Shown here piece after piece: positions 24,918 through 34,956 of a stretch of 64,000 nucleotides of DNA. A program made the translations under genes and the position numbers. The notes under the pieces are model-generated. The model searched no databases and had not been told where the DNA came from. It was given only the letters and a program-made list of their open reading frames with translations. Every line of letters starts with the position of its first letter. The first letter of the stretch is position 1. The DNA is from Ignavibacteria bacterium (GTDB lineage: Bacteria > Bacteroidota > Ignavibacteria > Tepidaquicellales > OLB5), in the NCBI GenBank assembly GCA_017303675.1, contig JAFLBX010000002.1:310001-374000 (forward strand). The letters are read 5' to 3'.

Positions 24918-26312
24918 ATGGCAATCAAATTCGGTACTGATGGCTGGAGAGCAGTCATTGCAGATGAATATACTTTTGAAAATTTAAAGAAAATATCAAA
25001 AGCTACAGCTATAGCTTTTGAAAAACATCCCAAAATAAACAATGGAATAGTTGTTGGTTACGATACCAGATTTCTTTCAAAAGAATTTGCGGAATGTTCC
25101 GCGGAAGTATTTGCAAACCATGGTATTAAGGTTTATTTAACTGATTCTTTTGTAACCACGCCAACTGTATCTTTGCTTAGCAGGGATAAAAATCTTGCTT
25201 ACGGTGTAATGATAACATCATCGCACAACCCGGCAAAATATAACGGGTTCAAGCTTAAAGATGAATTTGGCGGTTCAATGGGTCCTGTACATTTAAATAT
25301 AATTGAAGAAAAGCTTAAACAAGCAGATTCATTTAATTACGGCACAGGTAGCTTGGAAGAATTTATTAAATCCCGAAAAATTGAATATATTAAAGGCAAG
25401 GATTATTACAGGGATACTTTAAAGGAAAAGATCGATACAGAAACGATAAATTCTTCCGGTATAAAAATTATTTATGACGCAATGTTTGGCTCAGGACAGG
25501 GAATGATGGATGGTATTATCAATATTACTGCACTTAGAAATGAAGTGAATCCATCATTTGGTGGCTCAAGTCCGGAACCTGTTCAGAAAAATCTCTCCCT
25601 AATTTCAGATGAAATGAAAAGCGGTAACTATGATATCGGTATTGTAACAGATGGTGATGCTGACCGAATTGCGATATTTGATGAAAACGGAGAGTTTGTT
25701 GATGCGCAAAAGACCTTTGCACTGCTTTTAACTTACATGGTAGAAAACAAAAAAATGACCGGCGGGGTAGTGCGCGGATTTTCTTCAAGTGATGTTATAA
25801 AAGAAATATGTGAAGAATACGGCCTGAAATTATATACAGTACCAATCGGTTTTAAATATATCTCTGAGCTTATGATAAAAGAAGATATTTTAATCGGAGC
25901 TGAAGAGAGCGGCGGTATTGGACTAAAACATCATTTGCCTGAACGTGATGGTATATTCAATGGTATGATGTTTTCGGAGATGCTGTCTGTGAAAAAGAAA
26001 AAAATGAGCGAGCTTATTGCTGAAATTGAAAATAAATACGGTAAGTATTATTATAAAAGGATTGATCAGCATCTTTCAAGCAATGAGCTTAAGTCAGAGC
26101 TGATTGAGCTTACCAAAGGATTGAAGGAAGTTGCGGGAATTGAAGTTGTAGGCATTGATACTCTTGACGGCTGTAAGCTTCTGTTCAAAAACGGCTGGCT
26201 GCTGGTAAGAGCATCGGGAACAGAACCTTTGCTTAGAATTTATACCGAAACAACCGGTGAAAATAAAACCGAAGAAATTTTAACAGATATTAAAAAGAAG
26301 TTTAAACTATAA
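24918..26312 (+). CDS. Phosphoglucomutase/phosphomannomutase family protein
   Basis: A 464-residue alpha-D-phosphohexomutase. The active-site serine is S102 in TSSHNPAKYNG. The metal loop is D245-G-D247-A-D249-R. The sugar-binding loop GAEESGGIG is at about residues 334-342, and the phosphate-binding RASGTEPLLRIY is near the C-terminus. It interconverts hexose-1- and hexose-6-phosphates. Since it is followed two bases later by the polysaccharide-export gene, and gmd/fcl lie downstream, supply of mannose-1-phosphate for GDP-mannose (or glucose-1-phosphate) to the surface polysaccharide is the probable role. Confidence 0.9.
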   Translation: MAIKFGTDGWRAVIADEYTFENLKKISKATAIAFEKHPKINNGIVVGYDTRFLSKEFAECSAEVFANHGIKVYLTDSFVTTPTVSLLSRDKNLAYGVMITSSHNPAKYNGFKLKDEFGGSMGPVHLNIIEEKLKQADSFNYGTGSLEEFIKSRKIEYIKGKDYYRDTLKEKIDTETINSSGIKIIYDAMFGSGQGMMDGIINITALRNEVNPSFGGSSPEPVQKNLSLISDEMKSGNYDIGIVTDGDADRIAIFDENGEFVDAQKTFALLLTYMVENKKMTGGVVRGFSSSDVIKEICEEYGLKLYTVPIGFKYISELMIKEDILIGAEESGGIGLKHHLPERDGIFNGMMFSEMLSVKKKKMSELIAEIENKYGKYYYKRIDQHLSSNELKSELIELTKGLKEVAGIEVVGIDTLDGCKLLFKNGWLLVRASGTEPLLRIYTETTGENKTEEILTDIKKKFKL

Positions 26313-26314
26313 GA

Positions 26315-28030
26315 ATGACAATTAAACTAAATTTATTTTTGGCATTTGTTTTCACGGTAGTGATAATGAATGTGTTTTCACAAAGCGGTTTGAATGATAA
26401 GGATCCTACTTCCAAAAGTAATCCGCTAAAACAGCTTGACCTTAATATGAATACCAATAAAATGGATCTTCAGAATTTTGATATCCTTAAACAGATCGAG
26501 CCATCTGCTAACACAAGTACTATTTATAATGATCAATTGCTGGAAGGAGCGATTGATGCCGGCAAATATATCATAGGTCCAAATGATATATTTTCTTTAG
26601 GTATATGGGGTGTAGTGAATACTCCTTTACCACTGGCAGTAAGCCCTGAAGGCTCATTGATAATACCATCTGTTGGCGAAGTTGCTGTTTCAGGACTGAC
26701 ATTAGCAGAAGCTAAAAGCAGGGTAATAACAGCAGTAAAAAAACGCTTCATATCGGCTGAAATTACTTTAACTCTTGTATCACCTCGAAGGTTTCTGGTA
26801 ACAGTAACTGGTGTTGGACAGGGTACATACCCGACATCTGCAATTATGAGAGCCAGTTCTTTAATTGCATTTATTTTCAGTGATAGTTTATCTTTAATGA
26901 AATCCGGAACTACACCCGGTGAAAGATATAATTTCAGCTTCAGAAATATTAAGCTTAAACGAAAAAACGGTGAAATACAGAGAATTGATCTGTATGAATA
27001 TTTCGCAACCCAGAATGAGCGGTATAATCCGTTTTTAAGGGAAGGGGATGTGATCACTCTTCAAAAATACGATTGGGAAGGAAAGTTTGTAGCGGTTCAG
27101 GGGGCGGTTCAGTTCCCCGGTATTTTTGAGTATATCCCGGGTGATGACCTTGAAACAGCAATGCAATTGGTAAGAGGAGTAGCTTCTGTAGCAAATTTAG
27201 ATAGTATCACTGTTTCAAGGATGGATCCAACTGCTACGAAAATGGAAAAGATCTATCTGAATTTTGAAAAGGATAAAAATTTTAAATTAGAGCCAAATGA
27301 CAGAGTGTATGTGAATGCTCATGCAGAAGTAAGGCGTGATTTTAGAGTATTAGTACTTGGTGAAGTTGTAAGACCCGGCAATTATCCAATAACGTTGAAT
27401 ACGACCAGGCTCTCTGATATTATCAATGAGGCTGGCGGATTACTGCCTAATTCTTATTTGCCGAATTCCGAAGTTTATAGAAAAATTGATACTTTCTTTA
27501 TCCAAACAAAGAACAGGGATACGCTTGAAAATGTATATACCCGGAGATTAAATGATATTGTATCCAATAAAGAAGAAAAGGAAAGCTTTGACCAGGACCT
27601 TCTATATAAAATCGGCAGAGTAAATGTGGACTTCGTTAAGCTTGAAAAAGGAGATAATTCTCAGGATATTATATTAAAACATGGTGATATTGTATATATA
27701 GCTGATAATAAAAAAGATGTTTATGTATATGGTCAGGTCAACAGGCCCGGATTTGTTCCATACAAGGAAGGGGCTGATGCCCAGTATTACATTGATGCAG
27801 CAGGAGGATATGGAGAACGAGCTGATGAAGATGAGATCCGGGTCATAAAATTTAAGACCAGGGAGTGGCTGGAACCTGAAGAAGCCACAATTCAATCCAG
27901 TGATTTTGTATATGTTCCCAGAATAATTAAACGGGATTTTGCTTATGATATAGATCTTATATCAAAAGTTGCAGGAGTAATTGTAAGCGTTATTACATTA
28001 ACATTATTGGTAATTCAATCACAAAAGTAG
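26315..28030 (+). CDS. Wza-like polysaccharide export protein with SLBB domains
   Basis: The product has 571 residues. The signal peptide is residues 1-23 (ending NVFSQ). The poly-export domain begins near residue 88 (YIIGPNDIFSLGIWG). Two or three SLBB domains follow: VQGAVQFPGIFEYIPGDDLETA, VLGEVVRPGNYPITLNTTRLSD and VYGQVNRPGFVPYKEG. A hydrophobic helix sits at the very C-terminus (about 548-567). It should form the periplasm-spanning/outer-membrane export channel for the polysaccharide made by this locus. No lipobox cysteine is visible, unlike E. coli Wza. Next comes the Wzz-type gene 11 bases later. Confidence 0.88.
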   Translation: MTIKLNLFLAFVFTVVIMNVFSQSGLNDKDPTSKSNPLKQLDLNMNTNKMDLQNFDILKQIEPSANTSTIYNDQLLEGAIDAGKYIIGPNDIFSLGIWGVVNTPLPLAVSPEGSLIIPSVGEVAVSGLTLAEAKSRVITAVKKRFISAEITLTLVSPRRFLVTVTGVGQGTYPTSAIMRASSLIAFIFSDSLSLMKSGTTPGERYNFSFRNIKLKRKNGEIQRIDLYEYFATQNERYNPFLREGDVITLQKYDWEGKFVAVQGAVQFPGIFEYIPGDDLETAMQLVRGVASVANLDSITVSRMDPTATKMEKIYLNFEKDKNFKLEPNDRVYVNAHAEVRRDFRVLVLGEVVRPGNYPITLNTTRLSDIINEAGGLLPNSYLPNSEVYRKIDTFFIQTKNRDTLENVYTRRLNDIVSNKEEKESFDQDLLYKIGRVNVDFVKLEKGDNSQDIILKHGDIVYIADNKKDVYVYGQVNRPGFVPYKEGADAQYYIDAAGGYGERADEDEIRVIKFKTREWLEPEEATIQSSDFVYVPRIIKRDFAYDIDLISKVAGVIVSVITLTLLVIQSQK

Positions 28031-28041
28031 AAAGAAAAATT

Positions 28042-29226
28042 TTGGAACACAATACATTGAAAGATGAAAATAATGTAAATTCTAAACCCTTAACATTAAT
28101 TGAATTGATTTCTATATTTTTGAAAAACAAGGGAAATATCCTAATATCAACATTGATCGTTTTGGTGGTATCTGTTGTTGTGTATTTCTTTGTACTTGAT
28201 CTAATATATCTTTCAACTGCAACAATAAAAAGCAGCGGGAAAGGCGGGGGTTTATTAGGGTCATTAAATGTTGATGTGCCTGATCTTAGTTCATTAGATG
28301 ATATAGGTTTAAGTGGTTCTAAAACGGTAAAAGAACTTGCTGCTTATGAAGAAATACTCAATAGCAGAAGATGCATAGAAGCACTAATTTTAAAATTTGG
28401 ATTAAAAGAACGCGAAGAGTTTGATTTTATGGAAGATCTCGTAAAAGATTTCAGAGAGAACAGACTTGAGATCAAAATTGAAAAACTGGCGGGAGTAATG
28501 TATGTCGGAGTTTATGACAAGGATCCTGTTTTGGCAAAAGAAATGGTAGAGTTTTTGCTGGAAGAATTGAATAAAATAAATATCGAAATGAATGTTCTGG
28601 AAGCAAAAAACAACAGGGAGTTTATAGAAAAACGATATTTACAGGCCAAAGAGGATTTAACCAAGACTGAAGATACATTAAAATCGTTTCAACAGATTTA
28701 TGGAATAGCGCCGGATTTGTTAATCAAAGCTTCTGCACAATCAGTTTTTACTCTTGAAGCTGAATTAAAATCTGAAGAGGTAAAATTAGATGTTGTCCGG
28801 AAAATATTAAGTTCAGATCAACCCGAAGTTAAATTGCAGGAAGAAAAAGTTAAATCATTAAAAAATAAGATATCTGAAATACAAAATTCCACGGATTTGA
28901 ATGATTTTTTAAGGCTTGGGAATTCACCTCAAATTGCGATGAGTTTTCTTCGTATGAGCCGAGATGTTGAAATCCAAACTAAGATAATAACATTTTTGCT
29001 GCCCCTTTATGAACAGGCTAAAATTGAAGAACAAAGAGAAACGCCTACTGTTCTTATACTTGATAAGCCATATGTTGCTGAAAGGAAGAAAAAGCCAAAG
29101 AGATTAACAATGGTCATTATCTGGACTTTTATAGGGTTTGTAAGTGCATTTTCGTATTTTGTATTTAGAGAAAAGTATTATCAGTTTAAGTCCAGAATCG
29201 AAATTGAAAATTCAGTTAAGAAATAA
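28042..29226 (+). CDS. Wzz-type chain-length regulator (no tyrosine kinase domain)
   Basis: The product has 394 residues (TTG start). One membrane helix lies at about residues 31-55 and a second near the C-terminus (about 357-378), framing a large periplasmic coiled-coil part (KEDLTKTEDTLKSFQQIYG; a long helix at 200-300). This is the PCP topology of Wzz. The last periplasmic segment has KPYVAERKKKPKR before TM2, the usual proline-rich turn. It stops soon after TM2, so a BY-kinase domain is absent, as in O-antigen-type Wzz. It sits directly between the Wza-like gene and the Wzy-like polymerase. Confidence 0.85.
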   Translation: MEHNTLKDENNVNSKPLTLIELISIFLKNKGNILISTLIVLVVSVVVYFFVLDLIYLSTATIKSSGKGGGLLGSLNVDVPDLSSLDDIGLSGSKTVKELAAYEEILNSRRCIEALILKFGLKEREEFDFMEDLVKDFRENRLEIKIEKLAGVMYVGVYDKDPVLAKEMVEFLLEELNKINIEMNVLEAKNNREFIEKRYLQAKEDLTKTEDTLKSFQQIYGIAPDLLIKASAQSVFTLEAELKSEEVKLDVVRKILSSDQPEVKLQEEKVKSLKNKISEIQNSTDLNDFLRLGNSPQIAMSFLRMSRDVEIQTKIITFLLPLYEQAKIEEQRETPTVLILDKPYVAERKKKPKRLTMVIIWTFIGFVSAFSYFVFREKYYQFKSRIEIENSVKK

Positions 29227-29231
29227 TTATT

Positions 29232-30608
29232 GTGAAGTATATACTGAATAATTCATTTTCACTATTTATTGTTTTACCAATAATTTTTGTTACAATAATA
29301 TTAGTTGATGATTTCCATTCTAAATATACATTAATCACTTTTGTAGTGATCACTTCAATTATATTTTTCTTTCTAACCTTTGAATTTACAAAAAATATTG
29401 ATGTATTTGTATTTACGCTAATATTTGTCTTTACTCTATACGCAATGACAGTTTTGCCTGGATGGGGCGTATTGAACAAAAATAGCGTGTTTGTAGTAGC
29501 TGTATTGTATGTAATTTGGGGTATACATAAATTTAATTTAGATTTTGCTTCCAAAAAAATTGTTATTAATAGTGTTTGGAAGATAATTTTTATTCTACAA
29601 ATAATCTCTCTTATTATTTCAATTTGTCTATTTAACTTAAAAGATTTCTTTTATACTTACGGTTTACCAAAAATTATTGCTTACTTAGGGTCAGCAATAT
29701 TCTTTGGTTACTATCTTCCTAAAATTATTGAAAAAAAAGTTGAACTGAAGTATTTAATTATAAAAGGTATTATAATAGCAGGCATTGTATCTTCTATTGG
29801 AGGAATAATAACGATTTTCTTAAATGTTAACCCATATTATAGTTATCCAAATAGTTCAATTTCATTTTTTGCACATGTTAATTTACCGAGTTTTCTATAT
29901 ACATTTTCTATCCCTTGTGTATTGTATTTAATATATTTTGAAAAAAATAATTTAAATTATTTTTCTAGGCCAATTTTAAATTTAGCTTTGATTTTAATGG
30001 TAATTAATATGTTGTTTACATTTAATAGGTCCGGAATAATTTCTATGTTTGTAGGTATTACATTTATGACAATTTTTTATTCCCGGAAATTATTAATTGG
30101 AATGATATTGGTAATCATACCCCTATCATCGTTTTTGCTGACATTTCTTATAACAAAAGGTGCAGGAACTATACTTGCGAGATTACAGCTTTATACTGTA
30201 TCATTTGAAATGATGAGAAGTTCATTCTGGGGCTTTCTTTTCGGATTTGGCGTAGAGTCTAATTTTCTTTTATTCCAAAAAATTAAAACATCAAATATGA
30301 TATTTGATAGCCATAATTATCCTCATAATGGTTATATATTTTTTATTCTTCAGTTTGGAATAGTACCTCTAATCTTCACATTACTCTCTTTTGTTATCCT
30401 TTTTAGTAAAAGTGTAAAATTACTTTTTCAGAAAAACAGTAATAAAGAAATAATTCTATATTTCTCGATAATTTTATCTGTGGTAATCTATTCATTTTTT
30501 GAAGATTTCTTTTTGTTTCCCGAAAATTTTATGTATCATTTAACTTGGTTTTTTTTGGGGATGCTGTATATTAACATCAAAAATCAACGTAGAATCAATA
30601 ACCAATAA
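29232..30608 (+). CDS. O-antigen ligase/polymerase (Wzy/WaaL-like) membrane protein
   Basis: The product has 458 residues (GTG start) with about 11-12 membrane helices. A large periplasmic loop between helices late in the protein carries GFGVESNFLLF and DSHNYPHNGYIFFILQFGIVPL, the H-N-(x)-HN pattern typical of the Wzy_C/O-antigen ligase superfamily. Whether it polymerises repeat units or ligates chains cannot be told. Position after wzz suggests polymerase. Its base composition is more AT-rich than the flanking housekeeping genes, common for variable polysaccharide genes. Confidence 0.75.
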   Translation: MKYILNNSFSLFIVLPIIFVTIILVDDFHSKYTLITFVVITSIIFFFLTFEFTKNIDVFVFTLIFVFTLYAMTVLPGWGVLNKNSVFVVAVLYVIWGIHKFNLDFASKKIVINSVWKIIFILQIISLIISICLFNLKDFFYTYGLPKIIAYLGSAIFFGYYLPKIIEKKVELKYLIIKGIIIAGIVSSIGGIITIFLNVNPYYSYPNSSISFFAHVNLPSFLYTFSIPCVLYLIYFEKNNLNYFSRPILNLALILMVINMLFTFNRSGIISMFVGITFMTIFYSRKLLIGMILVIIPLSSFLLTFLITKGAGTILARLQLYTVSFEMMRSSFWGFLFGFGVESNFLLFQKIKTSNMIFDSHNYPHNGYIFFILQFGIVPLIFTLLSFVILFSKSVKLLFQKNSNKEIILYFSIILSVVIYSFFEDFFLFPENFMYHLTWFFLGMLYINIKNQRRINNQ

Positions 30609-30627
30609 GTGAAAATATATCGTTTAA

Positions 30628-31353
30628 ATGAAAAAAATGTTTAAAAGAATAATTGGCACAGCTTTAAGAAAAGTTGGATACAAGATTACTAAGGTTGAAA
30701 ATGGATTTTCTATAAATTCAAATCTTGAATGGTTTAAGGATTATAAATTTAATACTATACTTGATATAGGCGCGAATGAAGGTCAATTTGCCGTATTTGC
30801 AAATTCGTTGTTTCAGGATGCTAAGATTTATTCGTTTGAGCCGATTATTAAATGTTATAAAGTATTAACTGAAATAAATAAAAAAATACCGTTGATCGTT
30901 CCTATGAATTATGCTTTAGGTAATACGAATGAAGAAATTGAAATAAATGTTAATCAATTTTCCCCATCTTCATCTATACTGAAAATGGAAAAAAAACATA
31001 TTGAAAATTTTCCGTTTACAGCAAAGAGCACAAAAGAAAAAATTCTAATTAAGAAGCTGGATGATATATTAAATGAGATTGATTATAATGACAAAATATT
31101 AGTAAAAATTGATGTTCAGGGTTTTGAAAAAGAAGTTATACTGGGTGGATTTGATTTTTTGTCAAACAAGGTTGATCTAGTCATAATCGAGACATCAATT
31201 GTGAAATTATATGAATCTGAACCGGAGTTTGAAGAAATATTTTCATTATTTATGAAAATGAATTATAAGTTTAAAGGTGTAATGAATCAGTTATATAGTC
31301 CTGTAAATGGGGAAATTCTTCAGGCTGATTTAATTTTCAAGAGAGAGCATTAG
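30628..31353 (+). CDS. FkbM family SAM-dependent methyltransferase
   Basis: The product has 241 residues. The SAM motif I is ILDIGANEGQFAVFA; IYSFEPIIKCYKVL, KIDVQGFEKEVILGG and VIIETSIVKLYESEP complete the FkbM pattern. Family members O-methylate sugars or polyketides; in this setting methylation of a glycan residue is likely. Its last four bases overlap, tail to tail, the convergent flippase gene. The start ATG is the first in frame. Confidence 0.88.
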   Translation: MKKMFKRIIGTALRKVGYKITKVENGFSINSNLEWFKDYKFNTILDIGANEGQFAVFANSLFQDAKIYSFEPIIKCYKVLTEINKKIPLIVPMNYALGNTNEEIEINVNQFSPSSSILKMEKKHIENFPFTAKSTKEKILIKKLDDILNEIDYNDKILVKIDVQGFEKEVILGGFDFLSNKVDLVIIETSIVKLYESEPEFEEIFSLFMKMNYKFKGVMNQLYSPVNGEILQADLIFKREH

Positions 31354-32879
31354 TAAGAATTTTTTTTAAGCAATATTTTTATCAATGTTTTTGTAATATT
31401 ATTATCAGCGCCAAAATATCTTTTTATATCCTGAATTTTAAATATCTCCAATATCCTGTACAGCCATATTGTACAAACAAACACTTGTAATGATATTGTA
31501 ATTATTTGTAGAACATAATTCAGTATAATTATTTGCAAAATGTAGCTAATAGTTAAATTAATAGCAAATACTATTCCTAATTTTATCAAAGATTGTAAAT
31601 TATCGAATATTAATGAATTCAAAATTATTTTTTGATAATATAACATTAACAAAAATGATGATATTATTGCCAGGGAATACGATATAACAAATGAATAAAA
31701 GCCTAATGGGTTATATAATAAAAAAATAAATATAATATTTATTACTGAATTAGTTAACTGTATATATATTGTTTTTTCTGCGTGACCCTTAGACATTAAA
31801 TAATTATACATCGGAATCATTGTAGAGCTGAATAATAAGTAAATTGCTGTTATGAAAAATGTTGTTATTGATATAGTGTTTACATATTCACCTCCGATCC
31901 ATAAAGAAATAATTGGTTTAGTGCAAAATACAGCAATAACAACTACCGGTAAAACTAAAAAAAAAGTTTTTTGTTCTAGGTCATGAACCAGATTTCTGAT
32001 TTGTACTTTATCATTAGATCCTGAAATTAATGGCAATAATGGTTGCGAAGCTTTGCTGATTAAACCCCAAATTTGGTTTCTTATTTTTAAAGCAATATCA
32101 AAAAAGCCAACTTCTAAATATCCCATAAAATGTGATAAAAGTAGTTTAGTTAAAGGTTCATAAAAGAAAAACACTAGACTGCTGAAATAAACCTTTAAGC
32201 CTAAAGATGTTTGTTTTTTTAGTAAAGGAATAAATGTTTTGCCAATATCAGAGTAATCTATTTTACCCCAAAACTTATTAGCAGAATAAAACATTAACAT
32301 AAACCATATTAACGCCGATATGAATATACTTATACCAATATGAACAAAATCCATCCAAATCAATAAGCTGATAATAATTAACGAATTATAAAGAATATTA
32401 TAAAGTAATTGGTAAAAGTTAGAAATGTACATTTTCTGCATTGAATCAAGAATACTCGAAAATACCTGGCCAATAAAAAGAATTGCATTAGAAAGAACTA
32501 AGAGAATAAATAATATTTTTATTTGAAGGTAAAATTTAATCGGAATGTTTAATATAAATAATATAATAAATTGATTAAAATATATTGCTGTAAAACTAAT
32601 TAAAATTGCTATAGTAAGTATTATTGAAAAAGAAATAATAATGTTATGATCGTTCTCTCTGCACTTACCTTTTTCAGCTAAAAAAATAAGTAATGTTGAG
32701 TTCAAGCCAATATTAGTAAGCATATTCAGGTTTCCAATCAAGGATATAGTCGCGAAAAGTCCGTAGTATTCAGATCCCAGAGTTCTAATGAATATTGAAA
32801 CAGTGAGAAAAACAAGTATAGAGGAAATTGTTAACTGGAAAATACCGGATAAAGAATTTTTAATTATGATTTTACGCAT
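31350..32879 (-). CDS. Wzx-type polysaccharide flippase (MOP superfamily)
   Basis: The product has 509 residues with about 12-14 membrane helices. The N-terminal text KNSLSGIFQLTISSILVFLTV then IRTLGSEYYGLFATISLIGNL is the start of polysaccharide-biosynthesis/MATE-like flippases, and PLLPLISGSNDK follows later. It should move polyprenyl-linked repeat units across the inner membrane. It is read on the opposite strand to most of the locus. Local base composition is very AT-rich (bases 32341-32400 contain 13 G+C out of 60), a sign of an independent history within the island. Confidence 0.8.
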   Translation of the reverse strand: MRKIIIKNSLSGIFQLTISSILVFLTVSIFIRTLGSEYYGLFATISLIGNLNMLTNIGLNSTLLIFLAEKGKCRENDHNIIISFSIILTIAILISFTAIYFNQFIILFILNIPIKFYLQIKILFILLVLSNAILFIGQVFSSILDSMQKMYISNFYQLLYNILYNSLIIISLLIWMDFVHIGISIFISALIWFMLMFYSANKFWGKIDYSDIGKTFIPLLKKQTSLGLKVYFSSLVFFFYEPLTKLLLSHFMGYLEVGFFDIALKIRNQIWGLISKASQPLLPLISGSNDKVQIRNLVHDLEQKTFFLVLPVVVIAVFCTKPIISLWIGGEYVNTISITTFFITAIYLLFSSTMIPMYNYLMSKGHAEKTIYIQLTNSVINIIFIFLLYNPLGFYSFVISYSLAIISSFLLMLYYQKIILNSLIFDNLQSLIKLGIVFAINLTISYILQIIILNYVLQIITISLQVFVCTIWLYRILEIFKIQDIKRYFGADNNITKTLIKILLKKNSY

Positions 32880-32930
32880 TCATGATGACTAACATGTTAA
32901 ACACAAATATTATAATATTGAAAAAATACT

Positions 32931-32984
32931 ATTATTTTTATCTTTTATCAAATATACACAATTTTTAAATTTGATAAAAATAAT
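32931..32984. repeat. Overlapping inverted repeats between divergent wzx-like and GT2 genes
   Basis: The arm 32973-32984 is the exact reverse complement of 32931-32942 (12 bases). The overlapping arm 32969-32979 is the exact reverse complement of 32943-32953 (11 bases, 15-base loop). Only one of the two hairpins can form at a time. The right arm ends three bases before TTG 32988. All arms are AT-rich, so chance is a concern. Confidence 0.45.
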
Positions 32985-32987
32985 ACT

Positions 32988-33779
32988 TTGTTACCTAAAA
33001 TCTCCATAATTACTCCATCGTTTAATCAAGGAAAATATATCCGTGATACGATTGAATCTGTACTTAGCCAGAATTATTCAAATTGGGAACATATAATAAT
33101 TGATGGTGCTTCAAAGGATGATACAGTATCAATTCTTAAAGAATATGATCACTTAAAATGGATAAGTGAAAAAGATGAGGGTCCGGCAGATGCTATTATC
33201 AAAGGTTTTAATCTTGCGGATGGGGATATATTTACATGGTTAAATTCTGATGATTATTTCTGTAACTCAGCTCTTATGAAAATAGTTGCTGAAATTAATT
33301 CCGGATACAACATGGTAGTAGGAAATATGATAGTCGTATCTGATAAAAAAGAATATCTATATGAGAATAAAAATAATGATATATATAATTTTGAGTATCT
33401 CGTAAAAGTAAATTCCGATATTATAAAACAACCATCAACCTTTTTTACGAAAAAGTTGTATTTTGAAACCGGTGGTATAGATAAGTCACTTAAAATAGTA
33501 TTTGATTATGATTTATTTTTGAAAATGCTTAAGATCACTAAACCTTCATTTTTAGATATTCCTCTTGCATATCAAAGAATTTATGATGATACCCTTACTT
33601 TACGCAGCCTTAGAAAGCAATCAAAAGAAATTTTTAAAGTTTCTCGCCAAAATGGTGCTGGAATACTAGATCCAATTATGAAAAGTATTTTAAAAAAATA
33701 TATTTTTCCTGATTCTTATGGTAAATCACCTGGAATTATATACAAATCTTTAAAAACTGTTTCTGAATTTTTTAGATGA
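32988..33779 (+). CDS. Glycosyltransferase family 2
   Basis: The product has 263 residues (TTG start). The GT-A fold begins at once with ISIITPSFNQGKYIRDTIESVLSQNY, then HIIIDGASKDDTVSIL, a DEGPADAI(I)KGF segment and the metal-binding TWLNSDDYF (DxD-like). The subtype with 'SEKDEGPADAINKG' is common in O-antigen clusters. It transfers a sugar from a nucleotide donor to the growing lipid-linked glycan at the cytoplasmic face; the sugar is unknown. No ATG is available near the conserved N-terminus. It is convergent with the following GT4 gene (7-base gap). Confidence 0.85.
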   Translation: MLPKISIITPSFNQGKYIRDTIESVLSQNYSNWEHIIIDGASKDDTVSILKEYDHLKWISEKDEGPADAIIKGFNLADGDIFTWLNSDDYFCNSALMKIVAEINSGYNMVVGNMIVVSDKKEYLYENKNNDIYNFEYLVKVNSDIIKQPSTFFTKKLYFETGGIDKSLKIVFDYDLFLKMLKITKPSFLDIPLAYQRIYDDTLTLRSLRKQSKEIFKVSRQNGAGILDPIMKSILKKYIFPDSYGKSPGIIYKSLKTVSEFFR

Positions 33780-33786
33780 AATATTA

Positions 33787-34956
33787 TTATGTGGAATTGA
33801 ATTTATCTATTGCCATTAAAATATATTTATTACATTGATCAATATATCTGGCAGGTGAAAATTTAATATTAATATTATCTTTACCATTTTTGCCCATTTC
33901 AATTCTTTTCTCAGGATTATGATATAAGTATGAAATTTTTCCTGCTAAATCAACAAAATCCCCTGGATTATATAATAAACCATTAATATTATCATTTATT
34001 AATTCCACTGTGCCACCACTTTTAGTCCCGATTACTGGAACGCCGCATTCCAATGCTTCTAAAGTTACCAAACCAAATGCTTCATTTTTTGAACACATTA
34101 ATAAAATATCATAAAATGGTAATATTTTTTTAGGATTTTCAATATTATCAATAAATGTTATATAGGAATTTAATTTATTTTGATTGATGTAATCAATAAT
34201 TTCATTTTTATAAATAGGATCCCCGCTTCCAAGTATTGTAAGAGAAACATCTATTCCATGTTTTCTGCAAACATCTACAGCTTTTATTGCATCAAGTTGC
34301 TGTTTTCCTCTATGTATTGTACCTATTATAATGCAATTTAATTTGGATGAAAATGATGGTTTAAAATCAGCTGTTATATTATAAATATTATTATCATAGT
34401 ATGCTTCGTATAGCAAAAATAATTTATCTGTATTTATAAAATTTTTATATTTATTCAAAACTGCATTAGAATTAACCAGGCATAGAGTTGATAAATAATT
34501 TGTTAATTTTTTAGAAATTACATTCCCAAGGTCATATATATAACCATGATCTTCAAAGCCAAATTCCCTGAAATGCCATAAATGTGGCAATTTTAATAAT
34601 TTTGCAATAAAAGCACCAAAAGAGACAGTACTTGTATTTGTGTAAATAAGGTCAAATTTATATTTTTTAAGTATAAAAGCATATGGTATCATTATTATGA
34701 TATTCCATAATATTCTTTTAAATTTAGATACTAATCCTGAATTATTATTTAACCATAATTTAAAGGGTATAATTCGATAATTGAAATTAAGTGATTTTAA
34801 GACATCTTCTACCGGGCCTTTTTTAGGTAATATTATTAATGACTCTATATTGTATTTCTTCAAACCGAGTAAAAGTTTTGGAAAGGATTTTTCAGCACCT
34901 CCTAAACCTGAGGAATGGGAAAAGAAACAAATGCGTATTTTTTTGTTCGTATTAAT
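33787..34956 (-). CDS. Glycosyltransferase family 4, apparently starting at ATT
   Basis: A GT-B glycosyltransferase. The C-terminal half has IGTIHRGKQQLDAIKA, LTILGSGDPIYKNEI, and LLMCSKNEAFGLVTLEALECGVPVIGT with GGTVELI, the GT4 signature. The first conventional start, TTG 34863, would omit the N-terminal strand and glycine-rich loop. Reading on upstream in frame gives IRICFFSHSSGLGGAEKS, the expected GT4 N-terminus, and the frame stays open back to a stop at 34975-34977. No ATG, GTG or TTG lies there, so ATT at 34954-34956 (or 34960-34962) is my best start, giving 389 residues. An assembly error is the alternative. Confidence 0.7.
   Translation of the reverse strand: MNTNKKIRICFFSHSSGLGGAEKSFPKLLLGLKKYNIESLIILPKKGPVEDVLKSLNFNYRIIPFKLWLNNNSGLVSKFKRILWNIIIMIPYAFILKKYKFDLIYTNTSTVSFGAFIAKLLKLPHLWHFREFGFEDHGYIYDLGNVISKKLTNYLSTLCLVNSNAVLNKYKNFINTDKLFLLYEAYYDNNIYNITADFKPSFSSKLNCIIIGTIHRGKQQLDAIKAVDVCRKHGIDVSLTILGSGDPIYKNEIIDYINQNKLNSYITFIDNIENPKKILPFYDILLMCSKNEAFGLVTLEALECGVPVIGTKSGGTVELINDNINGLLYNPGDFVDLAGKISYLYHNPEKRIEMGKNGKDNINIKFSPARYIDQCNKYILMAIDKFNST

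Noticed and set aside
26533-27057. Antisense open frame of 174 codons opposite the Wza-like gene
   Set aside because: Lies wholly inside a gene with strong domain matches on the other strand; no recognisable motifs of its own.
31350-34956. Reversed wzx and GT4 genes as decayed remnants
   Set aside because: Both frames are full length with intact family motifs; only the GT4 start codon is odd.
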